NCBI GenBank assembly: GCA_027349615.1
Contig: DAIEML010000092.1
Location: 1 to 8,595 of the forward strand
DNA from: Ignavibacteriales bacterium
GTDB lineage: Bacteria; Bacteroidota; Ignavibacteria; Ignavibacteriales; Ignavibacteriaceae
Direction: 5' to 3'
Length of the DNA stretch: 8,595 bases
The notes under the pieces are model-generated. The model had not been told where the DNA came from, made no database searches, and saw only the letters and a list, made by a program, of their open reading frames with translations. This document shows positions 1-5,640 of this stretch, piece by piece. Position 1 is the first letter of the stretch. Every line of letters begins with the position of its first letter. Both the position numbers and the translations under genes were made by a program.

Positions 1-100
1 GTTCTTTTTTTCACAAAATTTCATTTAAATATACAATAAACAAAAATCAAATTTCTTTTTCTTATTATAAGTCATAAATTAACATAAATCAATATAAAGC
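1..100. other. AT-rich non-coding left edge
   Basis: This stretch is strongly A/T-biased, with T-runs near 4-10 and 55-61, and carries no open frame of coding quality. In the frame of the downstream HisA remnant there is a TAA at 95-97, so the HisA reading frame cannot continue left. No residues resembling the missing HisA part were found in the neighbouring frames that I read by eye. It could be genuine intergenic DNA that replaced the 5' part of hisA, or a chimeric or low-quality contig end. The sequence alone cannot decide. Confidence 0.5.
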
Positions 101-120
101 AACATAAATTTATATAAAAA
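71..120. repeat. Degenerate 10-bp tandem repeat
   Basis: Five consecutive decamers can be aligned without gaps: gtcataaatt, aacataaatc, aatataaagc, aacataaatt and tatataaaaa. They share the core ATAAA at the same phase. The last two units lie inside sequence that also reads as HisA residues (N-I-N-L-Y-K-K), so the array spans the point where HisA similarity begins. The period is not a multiple of three, so it is not a protein repeat. Base composition makes chance similarity easier, hence moderate confidence. Confidence 0.45.
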
Positions 121-286
121 GATTATGAATCGTTATCCTGAAATTCAATTGATTGCTTCAGGGGGAATAAAAGATTTGGATGATATTAAAAAGCTGAATA
201 AAATAAATCCTTATGCTGTTGTTGTGGGCAAAGCTATTTATGAAGAGAAAATTGATTTAAAGGAGCTTGCTGAATTTGCTTTGTAA
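101..286 (+). pseudogene. hisA: hisA 3' remnant (ProFAR isomerase, C-terminal end only)
   Basis: The translation from about 101 reads N-I-N-L-Y-K-K-I-M and then, from ATG 125, a 53-codon frame ending in TAA at 284-286. It contains the HisA phosphate-binding signature IASGGI, followed by a D-D-I-K-K helix, and then the second phosphate loop VVVGKAIYE. Intact HisA is about 240-250 residues, so roughly the last quarter is present. The half carrying both catalytic aspartates (near residues 8 and 127 in the family) is absent, so this piece cannot isomerise ProFAR alone. Similarity begins exactly where a TAA (95-97) and a 10-bp repeat array lie. The gene sits directly before hisF with an 11-nt overlap, the usual his-operon order, which supports the identity. 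It may be a true decayed gene, a gene interrupted by something left of the window, or an assembly edge. ATG 125 could start a 53-residue peptide, but I have no reason to think it is functional. Confidence 0.8.
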
Positions 287-1031
287 AAGAATAATACCGT
301 GCCTTGATGTTAAAGACGGACGCGTTGTAAAAGGAACCAACTTCATTAATTTGGTTGATGCCGGTTCGCCGGTTGAATTGGCGGAAAGATATTCCAAAGA
401 AGGCGCTGATGAATTAGTATTTTTGGACATCACAGCTTCTGCTGAAAAAAGAAAAACTCTTATTTCAATTGTTCGCGAAGTTGCAAAGGCGATAAGAATT
501 CCTTTCACTGTCGGCGGTGGAATTTCAGAGTTAAGTGATATTGAAGCATTGCTTAAAGCCGGAGCTGATAAAGTTTCTTTAAATTCTTCAATCGTAAAAA
601 ATCCGGAGTTAATTACAAAAGCAGCAAATCAGTTTGGAAGCCAGGCTGTAGTTGCCGCCGTCGATATAAAATTTGTTGAAGATAAATATAAAGTATTTAT
701 CAAAGGCGGAAGAGAAGAAACAGATTTGATTGGAATGGAATGGTGTAAAAAGGCAGCTGAACTTGGTGCCGGAGAAATTCTTCTAACTTCAATGGACCGC
801 GACGGAACTAAGGAAGGCTATGATTTAAAATTTCTGAAAGAACTGACTTCCAATGTTTCCGTTCCTGTTATTGCCTCCGGCGGCGCCGGGAAGAAGGAAG
901 ATTTTTTAGCGGCATTTAAAGAATCTAATGTTGATGCTTGCCTTGCTGCAAGCTTATTTCATTTTAATATTCTTCCAATCAAAGAATTGAAAAACTATTT
1001 AAAAGAAAATAATGTTGTTGTTAGAATTTAA
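276..1031 (+). CDS. hisF: Imidazole glycerol phosphate synthase subunit HisF
   Basis: HisF is the cyclase subunit of the HisH-HisF enzyme. It uses ammonia delivered by HisH to convert PRFAR to imidazole glycerol phosphate and AICAR in the cytoplasm. From TTG 276 the protein is 251 residues, normal for the family. It begins [12 protein letters not shown], the standard HisF N-terminus, and carries the catalytic pair D11 and D130. Phosphate-binding segments are VGGGI (79-83) and SGGAGK (201-206), and DITAS (51-55) is also typical. TTG 276 is preferred over TTG 267 because AAAGGAG at about 259-265 gives a sensible spacer to 276 but almost none to 267, and the shorter form matches the family. The start overlaps the hisA stop by 11 nt, implying translational coupling; hisIE follows after 18 nt. 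HisH is not in the window and should lie upstream. No active-site residue appears to be missing. Confidence 0.96.
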   Translation: MLCKRIIPCLDVKDGRVVKGTNFINLVDAGSPVELAERYSKEGADELVFLDITASAEKRKTLISIVREVAKAIRIPFTVGGGISELSDIEALLKAGADKVSLNSSIVKNPELITKAANQFGSQAVVAAVDIKFVEDKYKVFIKGGREETDLIGMEWCKKAAELGAGEILLTSMDRDGTKEGYDLKFLKELTSNVSVPVIASGGAGKKEDFLAAFKESNVDACLAASLFHFNILPIKELKNYLKENNVVVRI

Positions 1032-1049
1032 ATTTTGAAAGGATAAAAA

Positions 1050-1661
1050 TTGGATAAGAGTTTTATTGAAAAATTAAATTTTGAAAAGATGAGCGGATTG
1101 ATTCCCGCAGTTATAGTTGATAATACTACGGGACAAGTTTTGATGTTGGGATTTATGAACAAAGCTGCTCTTGAAAAAACTTTCGAAACTAAGCTTGTTA
1201 CTTTTTTCAGCCGCACAAGAAATACTTTGTGGACCAAAGGAGTAACTTCCGGAAATTATCTTCATCTTGTTGATGTTAAACCTGACTGCGATAATGACAC
1301 GCTTTTAATTTATGCTAATCCGGATGGAAACACTTGCCACACCGGTAAATATTCGTGCTTCGATATTCCAAAAATTTCTTCGCCGAGTTTTTTAAATCAA
1401 TTATTTGATTTGATTAAAGACAGAAAAACTAATCTTCCGGAAAGATCATACACATCGGATTTATTCAAGTCCGGCGCAAACAGAATAATTCAGAAAGTAG
1501 GCGAAGAAGCAATTGAAACTGTAATTGCCGCAAAAAACCGCGACCGCAAAGAAATAATTGATGAATCATCTGATTTGATTTATCATTTATTTGTTATGCT
1601 TGCTGAACAAGGAATTGAATTCAGCGATGTGGTTGATAATTTGAAAAAAAGATCAAAATAA
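1050..1661 (+). CDS. hisIE: Bifunctional PRA-CH cyclohydrolase / PRA-PP pyrophosphatase HisIE
   Basis: This fused enzyme performs histidine steps 2 and 3: hydrolysis of phosphoribosyl-ATP to phosphoribosyl-AMP (HisE part), then opening of the adenine ring (HisI part). It is 203 residues long, as usual for HisIE. Residues 1 to about 110 are the HisI domain, with the metal-binding aspartates of DCDND (D79, D81, D83) and zinc-ligand cysteines C80, C96 and C103 in NTCHTGKYSCF. Residues about 115-203 are the HisE all-alpha domain, with GEEAIE (151-156) and the ESSDL segment (172-176) that provide the acidic metal site. The start is TTG at 1050, preceded by an AAAGGA ribosome-binding site about 6 nt upstream. 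It lies 18 nt after hisF and is probably the last gene of the his operon, since 274 nt without a gene follow. Both domains look complete. Confidence 0.96.
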   Translation: MDKSFIEKLNFEKMSGLIPAVIVDNTTGQVLMLGFMNKAALEKTFETKLVTFFSRTRNTLWTKGVTSGNYLHLVDVKPDCDNDTLLIYANPDGNTCHTGKYSCFDIPKISSPSFLNQLFDLIKDRKTNLPERSYTSDLFKSGANRIIQKVGEEAIETVIAAKNRDRKEIIDESSDLIYHLFVMLAEQGIEFSDVVDNLKKRSK

Positions 1662-1935
1662 AAATTTAAATTACTTACCTCAAATTTGTTTGTTAGATTT
1701 TGATTAAACAAAATTTGTCATGAAAATGACAAATTTGACGCCTCACAAATATTATCCTCCTAAAATAATTTTCAAAAATTTCCTCTTCGATAAATTATAA
1801 GTTTCTTTTGTGCAAGATTTTCTAAGAGAAATTAAATTTTCCACCAAAAATATTTTAGAAATTTTTATTGTCATTTGTCTGGTATAAATATTGGATGAAT
1901 ATCATGCGCAAAATTTATAATTAGAATTTGATTAT
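1662..1935. other. Intergenic spacer between hisIE and the pilin-like genes
   Basis: This 274-nt spacer holds no convincing open frame. It contains the inverted repeat annotated at 1711-1736, a partly overlapping competing stem (1681-1691 with 1706-1717), and very AT-rich sequence before the next gene. It probably carries the end of the his transcript and a promoter for the pilin-like genes. I could not identify promoter boxes with confidence: TATAAT at 1916-1921 lies only 14 nt before the ATG, and its best upstream partner (TTGGAT, 1891-1896) is imperfectly spaced. Confidence 0.6.
1711..1736. promoter_or_regulatory. Perfect 11-bp inverted repeat with GAAA centre (operator or weak terminator)
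   Basis: AAATTTGTCAT (1711-1721) and ATGACAAATTT (1726-1736) are exact reverse complements flanking GAAA. In RNA this would be an 11-bp hairpin with a GNRA-type tetraloop, starting 49 nt after the hisIE stop. Only two pairs are G-C and no T-run follows on the plus strand, so it is a poor canonical terminator. As DNA, the inner half-sites TTGTCA and TGACAA are separated by 6 bp, the geometry of dimeric regulators such as the CRP/FNR family. That assignment is only suggestive. A second stem, CAAATTTGTTT (1681-1691) with AAACAAAATTTG (1706-1717), uses the same bases and would be mutually exclusive. Confidence 0.45.
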
Positions 1936-2427
1936 ATGAATACTGGACAAAGTTTAATGAGCATTGGCGCTATGATGCTGCTTTCGATATTAGTTTTAAG
2001 AGTAAATAATACTTTTCAAAATACAAGCTCGGTTCTGTTAGATTCAAAGCTTGGATTATTAGCAACCTCAATCGCCACTTCACAAATAGAAGAAATAAGC
2101 AGATTGTCTTTTGATGAAAGTACTGTTAGTAATGCGGTCAGCAGCACTTCAAGTTTAACTCCTCCCGGAAGTCTTGGTCCAGAGACCGGTGAAGTTTATC
2201 CTAATTTTGATGATATAGATGACTTCAACGGGTACACCAAAACCGACTCATCGATGACTGCAATATTTAATATTTCCTGTTCGGTCCAATATGTTTCTTC
2301 AACTTCACCGGATGTTGTTTCATCATCACCAACGTGGAATAAAAAAATATCAATCTTTGTTTCAAGCCCATCTATGCGGGATACAATAAAAATGTCTACA
2401 ATTTATAGTTATTGGTTTTTCAGGTAA
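1936..2427 (+). CDS. N-anchored PilV/MshD-like minor pilin candidate
   Basis: No named family can be assigned with certainty. The 163-residue protein starts MNTGQ, has one hydrophobic helix at about 6-23, and then a soluble domain expected outside the cytoplasmic membrane. Three traits recall PilV/MshD-type minor pilins: the helical continuation ATSQIEEISRLSFDE (about 47-61), the acidic segment FDDIDDFNGY (91-100) like the DD-x-DD-x-x-G-y motif of MSHA-type pilins, and C-terminal strands ending in KMSTIYSYWFFR. A Gly (G4) just before the helix could be a very short leader end, but the usual Glu at +5 is missing and the leader has no Lys or Arg. The ATG at 1936 lacks a clear Shine-Dalgarno sequence; the later Met codons (M8, M13, M14) would cut into the helix. 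It is first of three closely packed genes, followed by the next after 4 nt. It could instead be an unprocessed N-anchored surface protein. Confidence 0.6.
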   Translation: MNTGQSLMSIGAMMLLSILVLRVNNTFQNTSSVLLDSKLGLLATSIATSQIEEISRLSFDESTVSNAVSSTSSLTPPGSLGPETGEVYPNFDDIDDFNGYTKTDSSMTAIFNISCSVQYVSSTSPDVVSSSPTWNKKISIFVSSPSMRDTIKMSTIYSYWFFR

Positions 2428-2431
2428 TGTT

Positions 2432-3031
2432 ATGGGATTTACTACAATTTTAGATGTAATTGGTTCAATGATAATCGGCGGATTCTTAATGCTTATTCTT
2501 TACCGCACAAACAGTGCCGCAGTTGAAAATACTTATAACAACGGATCAGATTTAACGGTTCAGGAAAATCTAGCTGCTATTGTTGAAGTTTTGGAAAATG
2601 ATTTTAGAAAAATTGGATATTGCAGTGATTGGACAAAAATTCCTGATCCGACGAAAGCAATTATTTATGCTGATTCAACAAGCATAAAATTTTTATCAGA
2701 TCTTAATAACGATGGAAATGTTGATACACTTTATTATTATCTCGGGCCAACTTCTGATTTAGCCAGCACTCCCAATCCTAATGACAGATGTTTATATCGA
2801 ATAGTTAATGGAGTGCAAACCAGTAGCGGCAATCTTGGAATTACAGAGTTCAACTTAATTTATTTTGGAGCTTTAGGCGATACATTAAGTATGCCGATTT
2901 CAGTTCCGGGGGCAATTGCAAGTATGCAAATAACAATTAGAGTAGAAAATACTGAAGCATACAATTATCAATATGTTGATGCTTTTTGGCGCCAGATAAG
3001 ATTGGCTGCTCGAAATCTTAAAAATAGGTAG
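2432..3031 (+). CDS. PilW/GspJ-like minor pseudopilin candidate
   Basis: This 199-residue protein begins MGFTTILDVIG with a single hydrophobic helix at about 9-25. GFTT resembles the GFTL start of type IV prepilins, which would place cleavage after G2, but the acidic residue is D8 (+6) rather than Glu at +5. The body has the layout of PilW/GspJ pseudopilins: a helix reading VLENDFRKIGYC (53-64), a loop DLNNDGNVD (90-98) followed by the strand TLYYYLG, then LYRIVNGV (121-128), and a C-terminal WRQIRLAARNL (186-196) like the final VxLRN strand of that family. The DxNxDGxxD loop could bind calcium. It starts 4 nt after the preceding stop, with a weak AGG at 2422-2424 as ribosome-binding site. 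Its own last codons contain the Shine-Dalgarno of the next gene. The role, pilus or pseudopilus tip assembly, is inferred. Confidence 0.6.
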   Translation: MGFTTILDVIGSMIIGGFLMLILYRTNSAAVENTYNNGSDLTVQENLAAIVEVLENDFRKIGYCSDWTKIPDPTKAIIYADSTSIKFLSDLNNDGNVDTLYYYLGPTSDLASTPNPNDRCLYRIVNGVQTSSGNLGITEFNLIYFGALGDTLSMPISVPGAIASMQITIRVENTEAYNYQYVDAFWRQIRLAARNLKNR

Positions 3032-3039
3032 GAGAAAGT

Positions 3040-4251
3040 ATGGCTGGTAGAGCAGTTTTATTTTTAGTTTTAGGTTTTAGTATAATTTATTTAATCCTTG
3101 GTCAGCACTTCGGCCGGTTGTCCAATGATTCCGTACATAATTATACTTCTTATTATGGAAATACTATTGCGCACAATATTGCAGTAAGCGGAGCTAATCT
3201 AGGAGCCAATCAAGTTTTTTTTAATCCAGCTTGGACGACGGGTTACAGTAATCTTAATTTCAACGGCGGCACTGTAAACGTAGGCGTTAATATTTTAGAT
3301 GCATTTAAAAATATTAGGCAAATAGTTTCAACCGCTACATTCGAGAATTATTCTTCAACTGTAAAAGTTACATTACGGCCAAGCTCGTTTTCAAAATTTG
3401 CATATTATTCTGTTTATGAAAATGGAATTTGGTGGGTTTCAGGCGATACTGTATTTGGGCCTTTCCATACACAAGATTATCTTAGAGTTGCCGGAAGTCC
3501 GGTCTTTAACGGAAAAGTTACAATTTTAAAAAGCATACTTAAATACAATTCACAATCTAAACCTATTTTTAACGGTGGTTTTCAGCAAGGTGTAAATTTG
3601 CCTTTGCCAACAAATGGAGTTGCAAGCTTGGAAAGTGCTTCTAATTCTGGAGGTCATACATTTACTGGTCAAGATACAGTTTATTTAACATTTGCAAACG
3701 ACAGCCTTCGATATAAATTTGCGTACAACGGTCCGCAAACAACTGTACTAACTTCTGCATTTGCACCTAACGGAGCAATCGTCGCAGATAACGCAGTACT
3801 AAGAATTCAAGGGACAGTTAAAGGTCAGCTTACTGTTGGCGCTACCGGTTCCGGAGGATATGGAAATATTTATATTGATGATAATGTTGTTTACAATTCA
3901 GATCCTCGAACAAATCCTAATTCTACAGATTTACTTGGCATTGTTGCAAAGAATAATGTAATTCTTACAGATAACACTGCAAACAGAAGTGATGTTATAA
4001 TAGATGGCGCAATCTATGCTGAAGCTGGAGGATTTACCGCGCAAAATTATAGCACACGTCCGCCAAGTGGAACAATTTATTTATTAGGCGGAGTTACACA
4101 ATACAGCAGAGGTGCTGTCGGTACATTTAATTCTTATGGAATTGTTAGCGGATTTTATAAAAATTATAGATATGATGATCGCCTAATGACCAGTTCACCT
4201 CCATTCTTCCCAAACACCGGCGCTTTCGAAGTAGTTTCCTGGTACGAATAA
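3040..4251 (+). CDS. Large PilX-like N-anchored surface protein
   Basis: This is a 403-residue protein with one N-terminal hydrophobic helix (about 4-21, after MAG) and a long extracytoplasmic region rich in Asn, Gly, Ser and Thr. Residues 41-59 (NTIAHNIAVSGANLGANQV) resemble the helix that follows the anchor in PilX/GspK-type minor pilins (A-x-x-x-A-x-x-G-A). The middle, with VFGPFHTQDYLRVAGSPVF (138-156), and the repeated short-strand region about 240-350 look like a beta-helix or solenoid. The end, YDDRLMTSSPPFFP then SWYE (378-403), recalls the C-terminus of uncharacterised pilin-associated proteins; I suspect a DUF4900-type domain but could not test it. A good ribosome-binding site, AGGAG at 3030-3034, overlaps the preceding stop codon and lies 5 nt before ATG 3040. 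It is the last gene of the trio. No catalytic motif was seen. A substrate-binding or tip-adhesin role is inference only. Confidence 0.55.
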   Translation: MAGRAVLFLVLGFSIIYLILGQHFGRLSNDSVHNYTSYYGNTIAHNIAVSGANLGANQVFFNPAWTTGYSNLNFNGGTVNVGVNILDAFKNIRQIVSTATFENYSSTVKVTLRPSSFSKFAYYSVYENGIWWVSGDTVFGPFHTQDYLRVAGSPVFNGKVTILKSILKYNSQSKPIFNGGFQQGVNLPLPTNGVASLESASNSGGHTFTGQDTVYLTFANDSLRYKFAYNGPQTTVLTSAFAPNGAIVADNAVLRIQGTVKGQLTVGATGSGGYGNIYIDDNVVYNSDPRTNPNSTDLLGIVAKNNVILTDNTANRSDVIIDGAIYAEAGGFTAQNYSTRPPSGTIYLLGGVTQYSRGAVGTFNSYGIVSGFYKNYRYDDRLMTSSPPFFPNTGAFEVVSWYE

Positions 4252-4417
4252 CTTCCATGCCGGATTGATCAAATCAACTACGCTTCATTTTGACATTATC
4301 GTTACGCAGGCATATTTTTATTAATAATCTTTGATTTTTCATTTTTACTTTTCTCATATTAATTTTTGCTTCTGAATATATTTTAAATTGATTTGACAAC
4401 GGCGAAAGGAAATATTG
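4252..4417. other. Intergenic region upstream of the mscS-family gene
   Basis: This stretch of about 166 nt has T-rich sequence from 4315 to 4360 and a 10-bp palindrome, TTATTAATAA (4318-4327), but no GC-containing terminator hairpin. AAAGGA (4405-4410) is the ribosome-binding site of the downstream gene. No promoter boxes could be assigned reliably. Confidence 0.4.
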
Positions 4418-5467
4418 ATGGAAGAATTATTGAAGCGAACATTTTTTGGAAACACTTTATTTGATTATGCAGCTGCACTTTTAATTTTCAGTCTTTGTAT
4501 TCTAGCAATTTATATTATCCGTAAGATCGTTATAAGCGCCTTAACAAAATGGTCTCACAACACTGGAACTCATCTGGACAAAGTATTGATAGCCGGTTTG
4601 CAGCGCATTGTTATTCCATTTCTTTACTTCGTTTCTTTTTACCTAGCTTTTAAATCTCTTACATTAAGCCCAAAAGTTATTAAGGCTGCCGATTCAATTT
4701 ACGTAATCATTCTTACGTATATAATTATCCGCATAATTATTTCAATTCTTAATTTCAGCATCCTTTCATATTTCAGAAAACAAGGACGCGGCGCCGAAAG
4801 AGAAAAACAGCTGAAAGGTATTTCAACTTTAATTTCGTTTTTTGTTTGGGGGCTCGGTATAATTTTTCTACTTGATAACCTTGGATACAAAGTTTCCACT
4901 GTAATCACCGGATTAGGAATTGGCGGTGTTGCAGTTGCTTTGGCTGCTCAAACTGTTTTAAAAGATCTTTTCAGCTATTTTGTAATTTTCTTCGACCGTC
5001 CTTTTGAGATTGGTGACTTTATTACTGTTGGCGATAAAGCAGGCGCTGTAGAATATATTGGAATTAAAACCACGCGGCTTCGTGCGCTCGGAGGCGAGCA
5101 GCTAGTATTTTCTAACACTGATCTTACCGATTCAAGAATTCATAATTTTAAAAAAATGGAACGCCGGAGAGTCGTTTTTGAAATTGGAGTTGTTTATCAA
5201 ACAACAAAGCAGCAGCTAGAAGAAATACCATCGATAATTAAAAAAATAATTTCAGAAGTAACCGATGTTACATTCGATAGAAGTCATCTTTCAACCTTTG
5301 GTGATTCAAGCATAAACTTTGAAACGGTTTATTTTGTTAATTCCCCGGATTACACAAAATATATGGACGTGCAGCAATCTATTAACTTGAAAATATTTGA
5401 AGAGTTTGAAAAGCGCGGAATTGAATTTGCATATCCGACTCAAACAGTGTTTGTAACTAAAGAATAG
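4418..5467 (+). CDS. MscS-family small-conductance mechanosensitive channel
   Basis: This is a membrane channel that opens under tension to release solutes after osmotic downshock. From ATG 4418 it is 349 residues. Hydrophobic helices lie at about 17-40, 62-82, 92-116, 135-154 and 157-192. The last is the pore-lining helix, with the Gly/Ala-rich stretch TGLGIGGVAVALAAQTVLKD (164-183), followed by FFDRPFEIGDFITVGD, the hallmark start of the MscS beta domain. Residues about 200-345 form the cytoplasmic beta and alpha/beta parts. The longer N-terminus than E. coli MscS suggests a multi-helix subtype such as YbdG/YnaI-like proteins, though the subtype is uncertain. ATG 4418 is chosen over TTG 4415 because AAAGGA is 7 nt away. 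It stands alone on this strand and converges on the sucrose genes. It could share an osmotic theme with sucrose as a compatible solute, but that link is only inferred. Confidence 0.92.
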   Translation: MEELLKRTFFGNTLFDYAAALLIFSLCILAIYIIRKIVISALTKWSHNTGTHLDKVLIAGLQRIVIPFLYFVSFYLAFKSLTLSPKVIKAADSIYVIILTYIIIRIIISILNFSILSYFRKQGRGAEREKQLKGISTLISFFVWGLGIIFLLDNLGYKVSTVITGLGIGGVAVALAAQTVLKDLFSYFVIFFDRPFEIGDFITVGDKAGAVEYIGIKTTRLRALGGEQLVFSNTDLTDSRIHNFKKMERRRVVFEIGVVYQTTKQQLEEIPSIIKKIISEVTDVTFDRSHLSTFGDSSINFETVYFVNSPDYTKYMDVQQSINLKIFEEFEKRGIEFAYPTQTVFVTKE

Positions 5468-5640
5468 AAGCGGAAAAAAGATTTAGTTAATTAATCCATA
5501 GTGATCAACACTTAGAGCGTTGGAAATATGGACTAATGGGATATGGTTTGCAGACATAATTCCATAACTCTAGTTATCAATTTAGGTCTCATTTAAGTCG
5601 AAATAATTTTAAATAACCTTTTATCTTAATTTAAAATTGT
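5468..5640. other. Intergenic region between convergent genes
   Basis: This 173-nt stretch separates the plus-strand channel gene from the minus-strand sucrose synthase gene. It has no coding frame of note. It holds a small inverted repeat, ATAACT-CT-AGTTAT (5564-5577), and the all-A/T inverted repeat annotated separately. Transcripts from both sides must end here, but no strong terminator is visible. Confidence 0.5.
5605..5638. terminator. Weak A/T-only inverted repeat, possible bidirectional terminator
   Basis: AATTTTAAAT (5605-5614) and ATTTAAAATT (5629-5638) are perfect reverse complements with a 14-nt loop, located just past the sucrose synthase stop and about 140 nt past the channel gene stop. 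Placement between convergent genes suits a terminator. The lack of any G-C pair makes the hairpin weak, and chance is plausible in such AT-rich DNA. Confidence 0.2.

Noticed and set aside
267..269. TTG as the hisF start
   Set aside because: The Shine-Dalgarno sequence would almost touch it, and the extra residues are not found in HisF; TTG 276 fits both criteria.
257..508. Minus-strand open frame opposite hisF
   Set aside because: It lies wholly antisense to a confidently identified gene, has no recognisable motif and no ribosome-binding context.
1028..1265. Two overlapping minus-strand frames opposite hisIE
   Set aside because: Both are shadows of the HisI coding region, with no independent protein signature.
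1891..1921. TTGGAT plus TATAAT as a promoter for the pilin-like genes
   Set aside because: The 19-nt spacing is long, the -35 match is weak, and TATAAT-like strings are expected by chance in such AT-rich DNA; promoter consensus in this lineage is also uncertain.
4269..4396. 9-bp inverted repeat TCAAATCAA ... TTGATTTGA flanking the spacer before the channel gene
   Set aside because: The arms are about 110 nt apart and do not extend; there are no target-site duplications or mobile-element content between them, so chance is likely.
4393..4398. TTGACA as a -35 box for the channel gene
   Set aside because: It is only 19 nt before the start codon, leaving no room for a -10 box and leader.
4699..4908. 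Minus-strand frame opposite the mscS-family gene
   Set aside because: It is antisense to transmembrane-coding sequence, whose T/A-rich composition readily opens the opposite strand.
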